A stretch of 64,000 nucleotides of DNA from an uncultured Pelagibacteraceae bacterium (GTDB taxonomy: Bacteria; Pseudomonadota; Alphaproteobacteria; Pelagibacterales; Pelagibacteraceae), in contig CACAWY010000002.1 in assembly GCA_902536385.1 (NCBI GenBank), positions 1 to 64,000 of the forward strand, read 5' to 3'. Shown here one piece after another: positions 7,116 through 15,897 of this stretch. A program made the position numbers and the translations under genes. Positions within the stretch are counted from its first letter, which is position 1. Each line of letters opens with the position of its first letter. The notes under the pieces were generated by a model that did no database searches, was not told where the DNA came from, and saw only the letters and a list, made by a program, of their open reading frames with translations.

Positions 7116-10100
7116 ATGTTCTTGACTGACCTTTCAATAAAAAGACCTGTGGTAGCCTCAGTAATGAGTTTGGTTTTAGTTATATTCGGTTTAGTAACTT
7201 TTCAAGAAATTCCTACAGATGAATTACCAGAAGTTCAGCCACCAGTCGTAACAATACAAACTGAATATAGAGGTGCTTCAGCTGAAATAGTTGACACACA
7301 AATAACGCAAAAAATTGAAGATTTTGTTGGAGGAACTCCAGGTTTAGAGACCATTGACTCTTTCAGTGAAGACGAAAGTTCAAGAATTACTTTAACTTTT
7401 GAAACTGACTTAAATTTAGATGATGTCACTAATGATGTCAGAAGTTCTGTATCTAGAGTTTTAGATAATCTACCTGAGGGAGCTGAGCAGCCAGAAATAT
7501 TTAAACAAAGTGCTGGTATGCGAACTACAATGTGGCTTTCTTTCAATTCTGAAACTATGTCTGACTTAGAACTAACAGACTATGCGGACAGATATTTAAC
7601 AGATACATTTTCAACAGTTGATGGAGTCGGTCGTGTTAGGTTGGGAGGTCAAAGAGAATTATCACTTAGGATTTGGCTAGACCCGATAGCGCTTGCTGCA
7701 AGAGATTTAACTACTGAGGAAGTAGAAAATGTACTGAGAAAAGAAAATGTTGAATTTCCTGCTGGTAGAATAGAGTCAAAAGATATTGATCTGACTATTA
7801 AACTTAATAAGGCTTACAGTAATTTAGATAATTATAAAAACTTACCTCTTAAAAGAGCAATAGATGGATCAATTATTACTCTTTCTGATGTTGCTAGAGT
7901 GGAATTAGGGGCTGAATCGACACGAACTTTATTTAAAGGCAACGGTAAGCAAGTAGTTGGAATAGGAATTTACCAGCAATCAGATGCAAATACTATTGCT
8001 GTTGCTGATGGAATAAAAAAGAAAATTAAGGAACTAAGACCTAGTTTACCCCCAAATACCACTTTAGAAGTTTCGTTCGATAGAAGTAATTATATCAAAA
8101 CTGCGATCAAAGAGGTTTACAAAACTCTTTTTATCGCTTTAATTTTGGTGACTATAATTATTTATCTATTTTTAGGAAATATAAGAGCATTGGTAGTTCC
8201 AATAGTTGCTTTGCCTGTTTCATTGATCTCTACTTTCTTGGCAATTTATATTTTCGATTTTTCAATTAATCTCTTCACACTTATGGCTTTGGTATTGGCA
8301 ATTGGAATTGTTGTAGATGATGCAATTGTAATGCTTGAAAATATTGTTAGGAGAATTGAATTAGGTGATACTCCTCTTGTTGCGGCATTCAAGGGGGCTA
8401 AACAAGTTTCATTTGCAATTATTGCTACTACAGTTGTTTTGGTCGCTGTGTTTGTTCCATTAATTTTTATAAAAGGAATTACTGGAGTATTATTTACTCA
8501 AACTGCAATAACACTTGCATCTGCAGTTATTATTTCAAGTTTTGTTGCCTTATCGTTAAGTCCAATGTTGGCTAGTAAGTTTCTTAAACAAAATATGAAT
8601 AAATCAAAAATAGTTTTGAAATTTGAGAAATTTTTAAAAAATTTAACCTACCTGTATAAGGTGTCTCTTCTAGGATGGATAAAAAAAAGAGCAACAATTA
8701 CTATTTTTTTGTTATCTACCTTAGTTTTAACTTTATTTTTTTTTAATTTCATAAAAAAAGAATTGATTGCCCCTGAGGATAGAGGAGCTTTTTTCGTAAT
8801 TGTAAAAGCGCCCCAAGGATCAGGCTTTAATTTTACAAAGAATAGAGCCGAAGAAATTGAAGATTTATTATTACCAAACGTTGGTAATGGTGAATATAGG
8901 AAATTGATAATGAGGGTGCCAGGTTTTGGTAAATCTGCAAAACAAGTCAATAGTGGTTTTATTATTGTTCTTCTCGAACCTTGGAAAAAAAGAAATCGTC
9001 ACGGTGTTGAAATAATGAGAGAGTCTTTTGGAAAGATTTCAAAAGTGCCGGGTGTATTAGCTTTTCCGATAATGCCTCAAGGAATAAGAACGGGAGGAAT
9101 AGAGAGTCCGGTACAATTTGTTATTTTAGGTAATACTTACGATCAACTTATTGAATGGAAAGAAATAATCAAAAAAGAGGCAAGAAAAAATCCAGGTTTA
9201 AATTCAATAGAAGATGACTTCGATCTCAACAAACCTCAACTAAATGTTAAAATAGACCAAAAGAAGGCTGCTGACCTTGGGGTTTCAACTGAAGATATAG
9301 GTAAAACAATTGAAACTATATTTGGATCAAGAAGAGTAACTAACTTTACTAGAGATGGTAAAGAGTACTCTATTATTCTGCAAGGAGATATCAAAGATAG
9401 GCAGGAACCTGAGAGCATAAGCAAAGTTTTTGTGAGATCAAAAAATAATAATAAACTAGTATCAATATCAAACCTAGTATCATACGATGAGGAAGGTCAG
9501 TCACCTTTCCTAGCTCGTTACAATAGACAAAAGGCAGTAACTATTTCAGCTAGATTAGTTGGCGACTATTCACTTGACGAAGCACTTAAGTTTTTAGTTA
9601 GTGTAGTTGAGCGAAATACTCCTCAAGCAAAAATAGCTTATAAAGGTGAAAGTGAGGAGTATAAGAAAACTAATACTGAGCTGTATATAATTTTTGCACT
9701 TGCATTAATAACCGCTTATCTTGCAATGAGTGCACAATTTGAGAGTTGGAAGCATCCATTTACAATCATGTTGACTGTGCCAATGGCTATACTTGGAGGT
9801 TTGTTAGGTTTGCTTGTAGTCGGTTCATCATTAAATGTTTATAGTCAAATAGCTTTGATAATACTCATAGGATTATCTGCAAAAAATGGAATTCTCATCG
9901 TTGAGTTTGCAAACCAATTGAGAAAAGAAGGTAAAAATTTAGAAGTAGCTGTATTCGAGGCAGCTGCAATAAGATTAAGACCTATACTTATGACGAGTTT
10001 ATCTACGATAATAGGGGTCTTGCCTCTGATACTTGGAACAGGCCCAGGTGCAGCAAGTAGACTAACTGTCGGGATAACTATTTTTGGCGGAATGCTTTTT

Positions 10101-10211
10101 TCTACTTTCTTTACACTTTATGTAATTCCTACCATTTATACAATTGTAGGAAAAAATACAAAAAGAATTGATGCTGTTGAAATTGATCTGAAGAAGCAGC
10201 TTAAAAAATAA
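7116..10211 (+). CDS. RND family inner-membrane efflux transporter (HAE1/AcrB type)
   Basis: 1031 residues, normal length for an AcrB/MexB-type pump: TM1, large periplasmic loop, TM2-6, second loop, TM7-12. The proton-relay acidic pair is present in TM4 ('GIVVDDAIVMLEN') and the partner Lys in TM10 ('GLSAKNGILIVEFAN'). 'SIKRPVVASVMSLVLVIFG' and 'LPTDELPEVQPP'-like N-terminal features match the family. It exports drugs, bile-salt-like compounds or lipids from the inner leaflet or periplasm. No TolC-like outer-membrane gene is present in the window. Transcribed with the adaptor, with no gap between the genes. Confidence 0.93.
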   Translation: MFLTDLSIKRPVVASVMSLVLVIFGLVTFQEIPTDELPEVQPPVVTIQTEYRGASAEIVDTQITQKIEDFVGGTPGLETIDSFSEDESSRITLTFETDLNLDDVTNDVRSSVSRVLDNLPEGAEQPEIFKQSAGMRTTMWLSFNSETMSDLELTDYADRYLTDTFSTVDGVGRVRLGGQRELSLRIWLDPIALAARDLTTEEVENVLRKENVEFPAGRIESKDIDLTIKLNKAYSNLDNYKNLPLKRAIDGSIITLSDVARVELGAESTRTLFKGNGKQVVGIGIYQQSDANTIAVADGIKKKIKELRPSLPPNTTLEVSFDRSNYIKTAIKEVYKTLFIALILVTIIIYLFLGNIRALVVPIVALPVSLISTFLAIYIFDFSINLFTLMALVLAIGIVVDDAIVMLENIVRRIELGDTPLVAAFKGAKQVSFAIIATTVVLVAVFVPLIFIKGITGVLFTQTAITLASAVIISSFVALSLSPMLASKFLKQNMNKSKIVLKFEKFLKNLTYLYKVSLLGWIKKRATITIFLLSTLVLTLFFFNFIKKELIAPEDRGAFFVIVKAPQGSGFNFTKNRAEEIEDLLLPNVGNGEYRKLIMRVPGFGKSAKQVNSGFIIVLLEPWKKRNRHGVEIMRESFGKISKVPGVLAFPIMPQGIRTGGIESPVQFVILGNTYDQLIEWKEIIKKEARKNPGLNSIEDDFDLNKPQLNVKIDQKKAADLGVSTEDIGKTIETIFGSRRVTNFTRDGKEYSIILQGDIKDRQEPESISKVFVRSKNNNKLVSISNLVSYDEEGQSPFLARYNRQKAVTISARLVGDYSLDEALKFLVSVVERNTPQAKIAYKGESEEYKKTNTELYIIFALALITAYLAMSAQFESWKHPFTIMLTVPMAILGGLLGLLVVGSSLNVYSQIALIILIGLSAKNGILIVEFANQLRKEGKNLEVAVFEAAAIRLRPILMTSLSTIIGVLPLILGTGPGAASRLTVGITIFGGMLFSTFFTLYVIPTIYTIVGKNTKRIDAVEIDLKKQLKK

Positions 10212-10800
10212 TATACTTATTTTTATCTAAATTTTTCTTACAAAGTGTTAATTGTTTTCTGTATTTGTTTGCCATATCTTTTACTGATTTTGCATAAATT
10301 ATAGCTTTTTTATCTTTAGAATAATTTTTATAATCACCCCAACCTTTGTAATAAGCTAAATACTGCTTGTAAGCGTCACTCTTCGAAATTTTTAAAATTT
10401 TATTGGTTTTATAAATATACCAACCAATAAAATCGACAGAGTCTTTAAATCTAGCTCTTGTTGCTAAAGGACTATTAGTTTCTCTTTTATATTGCTCCCA
10501 TGTTCCTTTTACTGCTTGAGAATATCCAAATGAACTTGAAGGTCTTTTAAACGGAATTACTTTAAATAATTTTTTTCGTGGTGGCTTAGCTAACCAATCA
10601 AAATCGCTTTCTTTTTTTACAAAGGCTAATTGTAGATGTATAGGGGCCCCCCATCTTTTATATGAAGCTTTTGCATGTTTGTACCAAAGATACCTTTCTT
10701 CAAAAATTGCACAGCTATTTTGTGTATTTTTTGGTATTGATGAACAAGCGCTAAGAATAAATACAATTGAAATAAATATAATTTTTTTAAAAAGAATCAC
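10201..10800 (-). CDS. Lytic transglycosylase-like (SLT) lipoprotein
   Basis: 199 residues from a GTG start (no ATG precedes the signal peptide). The signal peptide ends in the lipobox 'LSAC', so an outer-membrane-anchored lipoprotein is expected. 'LAFVKKESDFDW' carries the candidate catalytic Glu, and 'SSSFGYSQAVKGTWEQYKRET' is the G-x-x-Q substrate-binding segment of SLT-fold lytic transglycosylases; 'YLAYYKGWGDYKN' resembles the later tyrosine motif. It would cut glycan strands of peptidoglycan. The 3' end overlaps the RND gene by 11 bases in convergent orientation. Confidence 0.8.
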   Translation of the reverse strand: MILFKKIIFISIVFILSACSSIPKNTQNSCAIFEERYLWYKHAKASYKRWGAPIHLQLAFVKKESDFDWLAKPPRKKLFKVIPFKRPSSSFGYSQAVKGTWEQYKRETNSPLATRARFKDSVDFIGWYIYKTNKILKISKSDAYKQYLAYYKGWGDYKNYSKDKKAIIYAKSVKDMANKYRKQLTLCKKNLDKNKYIIF

Positions 10801-10820
10801 TGACTAACTTATACTAAAAA

Positions 10821-11324
10821 TCAATTAAGCTTTCTCCACTTTTCTGGTATCACAAAAGATCCTTCCCAAATACCTAGCATATTTTCTTTCGCATGCTTTT
10901 CATCTCTAACATAATCTTTTGAATATCTTTTATATGCAACTGCATAGCCATTTCTTACCATCCATTTATTAAGATTAACCTTATCTTTAAAGCAGGTAGC
11001 TAAAAATCTTTTGTACCTGTCTTTTGACAAAGAAATACATTTAATTTCTGAATTCTGAATTTTGTCTTTTAATTTATCCTTTGATACGACTCCACATGAA
11101 TAATTTTTGTTAAATTGAAAACTGATTATTGCTGAAATTTTAAAAAAAGGCTTTTTACATTTTTGTCTCATTTCTGGTGCATCAATTCCCTCTAATCTTA
11201 TTTTTTTTGAATTTATTTTCAAAGTATCGCCATCAATAATTTTCGGCACTCCAGAGATTTCTGTGCCATTTAATGATTGAGTTAAAAAAAAAGTTATGAT
11301 TAATATTAAGAATGTTTTTTCCAT
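10821..11324 (-). CDS. Secreted thermonuclease-family nuclease (SNase-like)
   Basis: 167 residues with an N-terminal signal peptide (about residues 1-20, cleavage near 'LNGTE'). The OB-fold nuclease core is clear: 'IIDGDTLKI' (Ca-binding Asp), 'IRLEGIDAPE' (Arg, Asp and the catalytic-type acidic residues) and 'DRYKRFLATCF' with the second Arg. 'WMVRNGYAVAYKRYS' and 'KENMLGIWEGSF' follow the family. It probably degrades extracytoplasmic DNA/RNA, perhaps for phosphate or nucleobase scavenging (inference). It overlaps the VanZ-like gene by 19 bases. Confidence 0.87.
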   Translation of the reverse strand: MEKTFLILIITFFLTQSLNGTEISGVPKIIDGDTLKINSKKIRLEGIDAPEMRQKCKKPFFKISAIISFQFNKNYSCGVVSKDKLKDKIQNSEIKCISLSKDRYKRFLATCFKDKVNLNKWMVRNGYAVAYKRYSKDYVRDEKHAKENMLGIWEGSFVIPEKWRKLN

Positions 11325-11701
11325 TTTATAAAACTATTTATTAGTAAAACTAAAACTACTCCTGCAATATTAGCTATTAAATCATTTAATTCAAAGGCTC
11401 TATTAGGAACTATTAAGTGTAAAATTTCTAAAACACAGGATAAAAATAAAATAACTATATAGTTAGTAAAAATATTTTTAATTCTTAATCTTACTATTAT
11501 TGCCAATGTAGTGATATAAGAAAAAAAAATTAAATGATTAATCGAAGTGCCAAATGGGTTATTTATTAAATTTGGTTGTTGTCCTAAGTTTCCATATAAA
11601 AAGTACCCTACTAAACTTCCTGGAAATAAATAGAGAATGAGTAAAACTACCAATGAAAAATAGTAAACATAATCAGTGAATTTAAATATAGTATTTTTCA
11701 T
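11306..11701 (-). CDS. VanZ-like family membrane protein
   Basis: 131 residues from ATG 11699-11701. The frame stays open further upstream, but that would run into gpmA on the other strand, so the internal ATG at the start of 'MKNTIFKFTDYVYYFS' is chosen. There are four predicted membrane helices. 'IVPNRAFELNDLIANIAGVVLVLLIN' matches the VanZ-like signature (P-x-R, D-x-x-x-N-x-x-G). Function of the family outside glycopeptide-resistance clusters is unknown. The 3' end overlaps the nuclease start by 19 bases, indicating a shared transcript. Confidence 0.75.
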   Translation of the reverse strand: MKNTIFKFTDYVYYFSLVVLLILYLFPGSLVGYFLYGNLGQQPNLINNPFGTSINHLIFFSYITTLAIIVRLRIKNIFTNYIVILFLSCVLEILHLIVPNRAFELNDLIANIAGVVLVLLINSFIKWKKHS

Positions 11702-11741
11702 TATCAATTTAATATAGTACATAATAGCTATTTTAACTATT

Positions 11742-12461
11742 ATGACTAAATTAATTCTCACAAGACATGGGCAGAGTGTTTGGAATGCTGAAAATAAGTT
11801 TACAGGTTGGGTTGACATAGATCTATCCAAAAAAGGAGTCCTGGAAGCAGAAAAATCAGGTCAGATTATAAAAGATTTAAATATTAAAATTGATATTTCT
11901 TACACATCCTATCTAAAAAGAGCTATCAAAACTCTTACAGTTATTCTTCAAAAAAATAATTTAGAGCTTAAATTCAATACCGCCTGGCAACTTAATGAGA
12001 GGCACTATGGTTCTTTAACGGGTTTAAATAAAGAAGAAACTAAAAATAATATTGGTGAAGAACAATTCAAAAAGTATAGGAGATCATGGGATGTAGCTCC
12101 CCCTCCAATGGATGAAAAAAATGATTATCAAAATTTATTCAGTCCTTTGAATGCAAGTATTCCTGTAGGTATGACACCGTTTACAGAGTCTTTAAAAGAC
12201 ACGTATGACAGAGTGATACCTTTTTACAAAAACGAGATTAAGAAAAACCTTTTGGGCCAAAAAAATGTTTTGATTTCAGCTCATGGAAACTCTCTTAGAG
12301 CTCTGTGCAAATACTTATTCAGTATTTCGGATATGAAAATAAATGAATTGGAAATACCAACAGGAAATCCTTTAGTTGTTGAATTTAGCAGTAATTTAAA
12401 AATTGAAAAGTATTATTATCTAGATAGGTCTAGAGCTAAAGACATTATTTTTAATCAATAA
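11742..12461 (+). CDS. gpmA: 2,3-bisphosphoglycerate-dependent phosphoglycerate mutase
   Basis: 239 residues. Interconverts 3- and 2-phosphoglycerate in glycolysis/gluconeogenesis. The phosphohistidine motif is 'LTRHGQSVWN' (His-9 region), followed by 'NKFTGWVDIDLS', 'NERHYGSLTGLNK' and the second catalytic His in 'ISAHGNSLRAL', all in the normal order. Length fits the dPGM family. It is divergent from the VanZ-like gene (40-base gap) and its 3' end overlaps that of murU by 11 bases. Confidence 0.96.
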   Translation: MTKLILTRHGQSVWNAENKFTGWVDIDLSKKGVLEAEKSGQIIKDLNIKIDISYTSYLKRAIKTLTVILQKNNLELKFNTAWQLNERHYGSLTGLNKEETKNNIGEEQFKKYRRSWDVAPPPMDEKNDYQNLFSPLNASIPVGMTPFTESLKDTYDRVIPFYKNEIKKNLLGQKNVLISAHGNSLRALCKYLFSISDMKINELEIPTGNPLVVEFSSNLKIEKYYYLDRSRAKDIIFNQ

Positions 12462-13149
12462 TATTAAGACTTAAAATTTTATTATACATGTCAAAAGTGT
12501 TTAAATGGTAAAATTTTTGATTACTTTCTAAACCATATAAATTTTTATCTTTTATTAATCTATTCCATATTTTATTCATTGAAAAAACTTTTAGTTTTTC
12601 ACTGATTAAAAAACTTCTATTAGTAATTTGTAGCCCAGTAAAAATAAATTGATTTTGACTATCCTTTGAAATTTTTTCATTATTTAAATTAAAATCTCCA
12701 TTAAAAGAGGGATCAATAGATAATTTTTTGTTGACTAGAAGTAACGTCGGTTTTTTGTTTTTAAAATAAATTTTCTCAAGGCTCCTCACTTCCTCTAGGT
12801 AATTCTTGCTCCAAATTGTATCTGGGTTTATTACAAAAAATGGATTTTCACCAAAATTTTCTGTACCCTTAAGCACCCCTCCTCCTGTATCTAATAACAA
12901 ATCTTCTTCATTAGAGACTCTGATCTTAACCTTAAATTTTTTGTTATTGATAAATGATTTAATCTGATCAGGAAGGTGGTGGACGTTAATAATTATTTCT
13001 CGTACACCATGAATGATCATTAAATTTATTGCCCTTTCCAATAATGTAAAATTATTTATTTTTAATAATGGTTTAGGTGTTTTAAGTGTTATAGGGTGCA
13101 TTCTTTTTCCTAGTCCTGCCGCTAAAATCATTCCGTATTTAATATTCAT
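12451..13149 (-). CDS. murU: N-acetylmuramate-1-phosphate uridylyltransferase (MurU-like nucleotidyltransferase)
   Basis: 232 residues. Nucleotidyltransferase fold: 'MILAAGLGKRMHPITLKTPK' is the nucleotide-binding G-x-G-x-R...P-K-P motif, and 'FFVINPDTIW' supplies the metal-binding Asp. In the MurU pathway the enzyme makes UDP-MurNAc from MurNAc-1-phosphate, allowing muropeptide recycling that bypasses de novo synthesis. The call rests mainly on position: it overlaps by 4 bases the AmgK-type kinase that makes its substrate. A hexose-1-phosphate nucleotidyltransferase of other specificity cannot be excluded. Confidence 0.82.
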   Translation of the reverse strand: MNIKYGMILAAGLGKRMHPITLKTPKPLLKINNFTLLERAINLMIIHGVREIIINVHHLPDQIKSFINNKKFKVKIRVSNEEDLLLDTGGGVLKGTENFGENPFFVINPDTIWSKNYLEEVRSLEKIYFKNKKPTLLLVNKKLSIDPSFNGDFNLNNEKISKDSQNQFIFTGLQITNRSFLISEKLKVFSMNKIWNRLIKDKNLYGLESNQKFYHLNTFDMYNKILSLNIID

Positions 13150-14108
13150 GATTTGTTTAATCTTTTTAGTTTTTTTATAGGTAAGTATTTGTAAAATAAA
13201 AATTTTAAATTTTTAAGTGCAGGATTTTGCAATCTTTTTTCAATTAGTGTCCATGTGTAAGGCAAAAACTTAAGATAATAATCTTTTTTATCTCTTTTGT
13301 ATAAACGTACAAATATTCCCAATATTTTGAGATTTCTTTGGACCGATAAAATATCAAAGTCATTTTTTAATTTAAGAATATGATCATTTTTTAGTTTTGA
13401 ATTCTTATGATAAAAATTTAATAATTTTTTTTGTAATTTATTAGATAACTTTATTCTCACATCATCGATTAAAGATGATACATCATATAGAGGATTACCA
13501 ATAATAGCATCCTGGGTATCAATTATTCCAAATTTATTTTTATTGATCATTATATTTGAAATGTGAAAATCTCTATGTACGAAAGTATTATTTTCGTAAT
13601 TTAGTTTTTTATACACATTATTTAATTCAAACCTTAGAATTTTTTTAATATTTCTCACTTTTTTATTTTTGAGAAAATATTTTAAGTACCAATCAAAGAA
13701 TAAATCAGATTCTTTGTGAAGATTAGATAATGTATATTTTGAAATTTTAATCTTTAACTTTTCGAATTTATAAAGTTTTTTAACTTTTATTTTTTGTATT
13801 TTAATTAGTAATTTTATTAATGATTTATAGCTATTAAGTTTATTTTTTTTTAAAATGATATGATCGTAGAAAGATTTTTCTCCTAAATCTGATATTTCGA
13901 TCATATTGTTTTTATAATGATTGCTTACTAATTTTGGAGCATTAACTCTGTTGTTGTTAAGCACTTTATTTATCACTGTATATACGGCAAGATTTTTAAA
14001 TTTCTCTTTTTTGGCAGTGACAATAATTGAGGTTTTGTTATTTCTTGTTAATCTATAAAATTCTCTAAAAGAAGCATCTCCTGAAATTTTTTTTAATTTA
14101 TACTTCAT
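13146..14108 (-). CDS. amgK: N-acetylmuramate/N-acetylglucosamine anomeric kinase (AmgK-like)
   Basis: 320 residues, APH/choline-kinase fold. Starts with 'ISGDASFREFYRL', a typical AmgK N-terminus. The catalytic loop 'FVHRDFHISNIMI' (H-x-D-x-x-x-x-N) and the metal-binding 'GIIDTQDAIIGNPLYDV' are present. It phosphorylates the anomeric carbon of MurNAc/GlcNAc, feeding MurU. The C-terminal half is very rich in Lys, Asn and Leu. It overlaps tsaE by 11 bases and murU by 4, so the three genes form one transcription unit with ahcY. Confidence 0.85.
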   Translation of the reverse strand: MKYKLKKISGDASFREFYRLTRNNKTSIIVTAKKEKFKNLAVYTVINKVLNNNRVNAPKLVSNHYKNNMIEISDLGEKSFYDHIILKKNKLNSYKSLIKLLIKIQKIKVKKLYKFEKLKIKISKYTLSNLHKESDLFFDWYLKYFLKNKKVRNIKKILRFELNNVYKKLNYENNTFVHRDFHISNIMINKNKFGIIDTQDAIIGNPLYDVSSLIDDVRIKLSNKLQKKLLNFYHKNSKLKNDHILKLKNDFDILSVQRNLKILGIFVRLYKRDKKDYYLKFLPYTWTLIEKRLQNPALKNLKFLFYKYLPIKKLKRLNKS

Positions 14109-14550
14109 TTTCTACGTTCTTCCATTTTCCTGGTCCTTGTATTTTTATTATTCTTTCATTATCATTTTTTCCATACTCCAAATTAATTTCTAATTTATTA
14201 TTCAATGGTGTTTTAACTAAGTCTGGCCATTCAATAATTTTAATTGTTTTTTCATTTTCTGAAAAAATACCAAGATGATCTAATTCTTTGGATTGTTTCA
14301 ATCGATAAAGGTCATAATGCATAATTTTAAAATCTTTAATTTCATATTCATAAAGCAGGTTAAATGTAGGACTCAATACTTCTGTTTCTTTAAGTCCTTT
14401 TTGATTTTGCAAGTTATTAATTAAATATCTTGTAAACGTGGTTTTTCCTACACCAATTTCACCAATTAAAAAAATGCAATCACCATTTTCTAAATTTTTA
14501 GAAATTTTTTTAGATATTTGGTTTAAATGGTCTAGGGATTTAACAATCAT
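14098..14550 (-). CDS. tsaE: tRNA t6A synthesis ATPase TsaE
   Basis: 150 residues. The Walker A motif 'GEIGVGKTTFTRYL' and 'SPTFNLLYEYE', followed by 'IMHYDLYRL' and 'IKIIEWPDL', are signature segments of TsaE/YjeE. It helps the TsaB-TsaD complex install threonylcarbamoyl on A37 of ANN-decoding tRNAs. The TsaB partner is encoded later in this window (58440-58823) in an unusually short form. Next to amgK/murU, as in many alphaproteobacteria. Confidence 0.93.
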   Translation of the reverse strand: MIVKSLDHLNQISKKISKNLENGDCIFLIGEIGVGKTTFTRYLINNLQNQKGLKETEVLSPTFNLLYEYEIKDFKIMHYDLYRLKQSKELDHLGIFSENEKTIKIIEWPDLVKTPLNNKLEINLEYGKNDNERIIKIQGPGKWKNVENEV

Positions 14551-14559
14551 TAGCTACTA

Positions 14560-15849
14560 TTAGTAGCGGTAAGTATCTGGCTTAAATGGTCCTGATGGTT
14601 TAACGCTAATATAATCGGCTTGCTCTTTTGACATCTTTGTTAATTTGGCACCTACTTTTTCTAAATGAAGCATTGCAACTTTTTCATCAAGATGTTTTGG
14701 AAGCACGTAAACTTTATTGTCGTATTTATCTGAATTATTCCATAATTCAATTTGAGCAATCACTTGATTTGTAAATGAGGCACTCATCACAAAACTAGGA
14801 TGTCCAGTAGCACATCCCAGGTTAACCAATCTACCTTCAGCTAAAAGAATGATTCTTTTTTTACTAGGTAATTCAATTTCATGAACTTGAGGTTTTATTT
14901 CATCCCACTTATAGTTTTTCAATGCCTCAACTTGAATTTCATTGTCAAAGTGGCCAATGTTGCAAAGTATTGCTCTGTCTTTCATGTTTCTCATATGGTC
15001 TGCTGTGACTATATCTTTATTTCCAGTAGCGGTAACGACTATATCTGCATCTTTAATAGCCTCATCCATAATAACAACTTCGTAGCCCTCCATAGCAGCT
15101 TGTAATGCACAAATTGGGTCTGTTTCAGTAATCATAACTCTTGCGCCTGCTTGACGTAATGAAGCTGCACTTCCTTTGCCAACGTCACCAAATCCAGCCA
15201 CAATAGCTACTTTTCCTGACATCATTATATCAGTTGCTCTTTTTATTCCATCTACTAAACTTTCTCTACAACCATAAAGGTTATCGAATTTGGATTTTGT
15301 CACTGAGTCATTTACATTAATAGCAGGAATTAATAATTCTTTATTAGACTCCATTTTTTTTAATGCTAGAACACCTGTTGTCGTTTCTTCTGAAACTCCT
15401 TTAACATCTTTTAATAAATTTTTATATTCTTTATGCATTAAGGCTGTAAGATCACCACCATCGTCTAAAATCATATTTGGTTTCCAATCTTTTTTCCCTT
15501 CAATAGTTTGTTTAACACACCACCAGTATTCTTCCTCTGTCTCACCTTTCCAAGCAAATACAGGAATACCCGCTTCAGCTATTGCTGCTGCTGCATGATC
15601 TTGAGTTGAAAAAATATTACATGAAGACCACCTAACTTCAGCTCCTAATTCTACTAATGTTTCAATTAAAACTGCAGTTTGTATTGTCATATGAAGACAG
15701 CCAAGGATTTTTGCACCCTTTAAGGGTTTTTTGCCTTTATAATCTTTCCTCAAAGCAATTAATCCCGGCATCTCTGTTTCTGCTAGAGAAATTTCTTTTC
15801 TACCAAAATCTGCCTGAGAAATATCTTTTACTTTATAATCCTGTCCCAT
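14560..15849 (-). CDS. ahcY: S-adenosyl-L-homocysteine hydrolase (adenosylhomocysteinase)
   Basis: 429 residues from ATG 15847-15849 ('[19 protein letters not shown]'); an upstream in-frame ATG would add 13 non-homologous residues. Reversibly hydrolyses SAH to adenosine and homocysteine using tightly bound NAD. NAD-binding '[12 protein letters not shown]', substrate residues in '[18 protein letters not shown]' and 'ILDDGGDLT', and the C-terminal '[13 protein letters not shown]' are all present. Forty-eight bases separate it from chvG; no SAH or SAM riboswitch is recognisable in that gap. Confidence 0.97.
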   Translation of the reverse strand: MGQDYKVKDISQADFGRKEISLAETEMPGLIALRKDYKGKKPLKGAKILGCLHMTIQTAVLIETLVELGAEVRWSSCNIFSTQDHAAAAIAEAGIPVFAWKGETEEEYWWCVKQTIEGKKDWKPNMILDDGGDLTALMHKEYKNLLKDVKGVSEETTTGVLALKKMESNKELLIPAINVNDSVTKSKFDNLYGCRESLVDGIKRATDIMMSGKVAIVAGFGDVGKGSAASLRQAGARVMITETDPICALQAAMEGYEVVIMDEAIKDADIVVTATGNKDIVTADHMRNMKDRAILCNIGHFDNEIQVEALKNYKWDEIKPQVHEIELPSKKRIILLAEGRLVNLGCATGHPSFVMSASFTNQVIAQIELWNNSDKYDNKVYVLPKHLDEKVAMLHLEKVGAKLTKMSKEQADYISVKPSGPFKPDTYRY

Positions 15850-15897
15850 ATTGAAGGAGTTATTATCAACATAAATAAACCATATCAAGAAATAATG

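Noticed and set aside
11702-11830. Longer version of the VanZ-like protein extending into gpmA
   Set aside because: The extra residues are antisense to the conserved gpmA start and show no homology; ATG 11701 fits the family.
15850-15897. SAH or SAM riboswitch upstream of ahcY
   Set aside because: Only 48 bases lie between chvG and ahcY, with no stable paired structure or recognisable riboswitch core.
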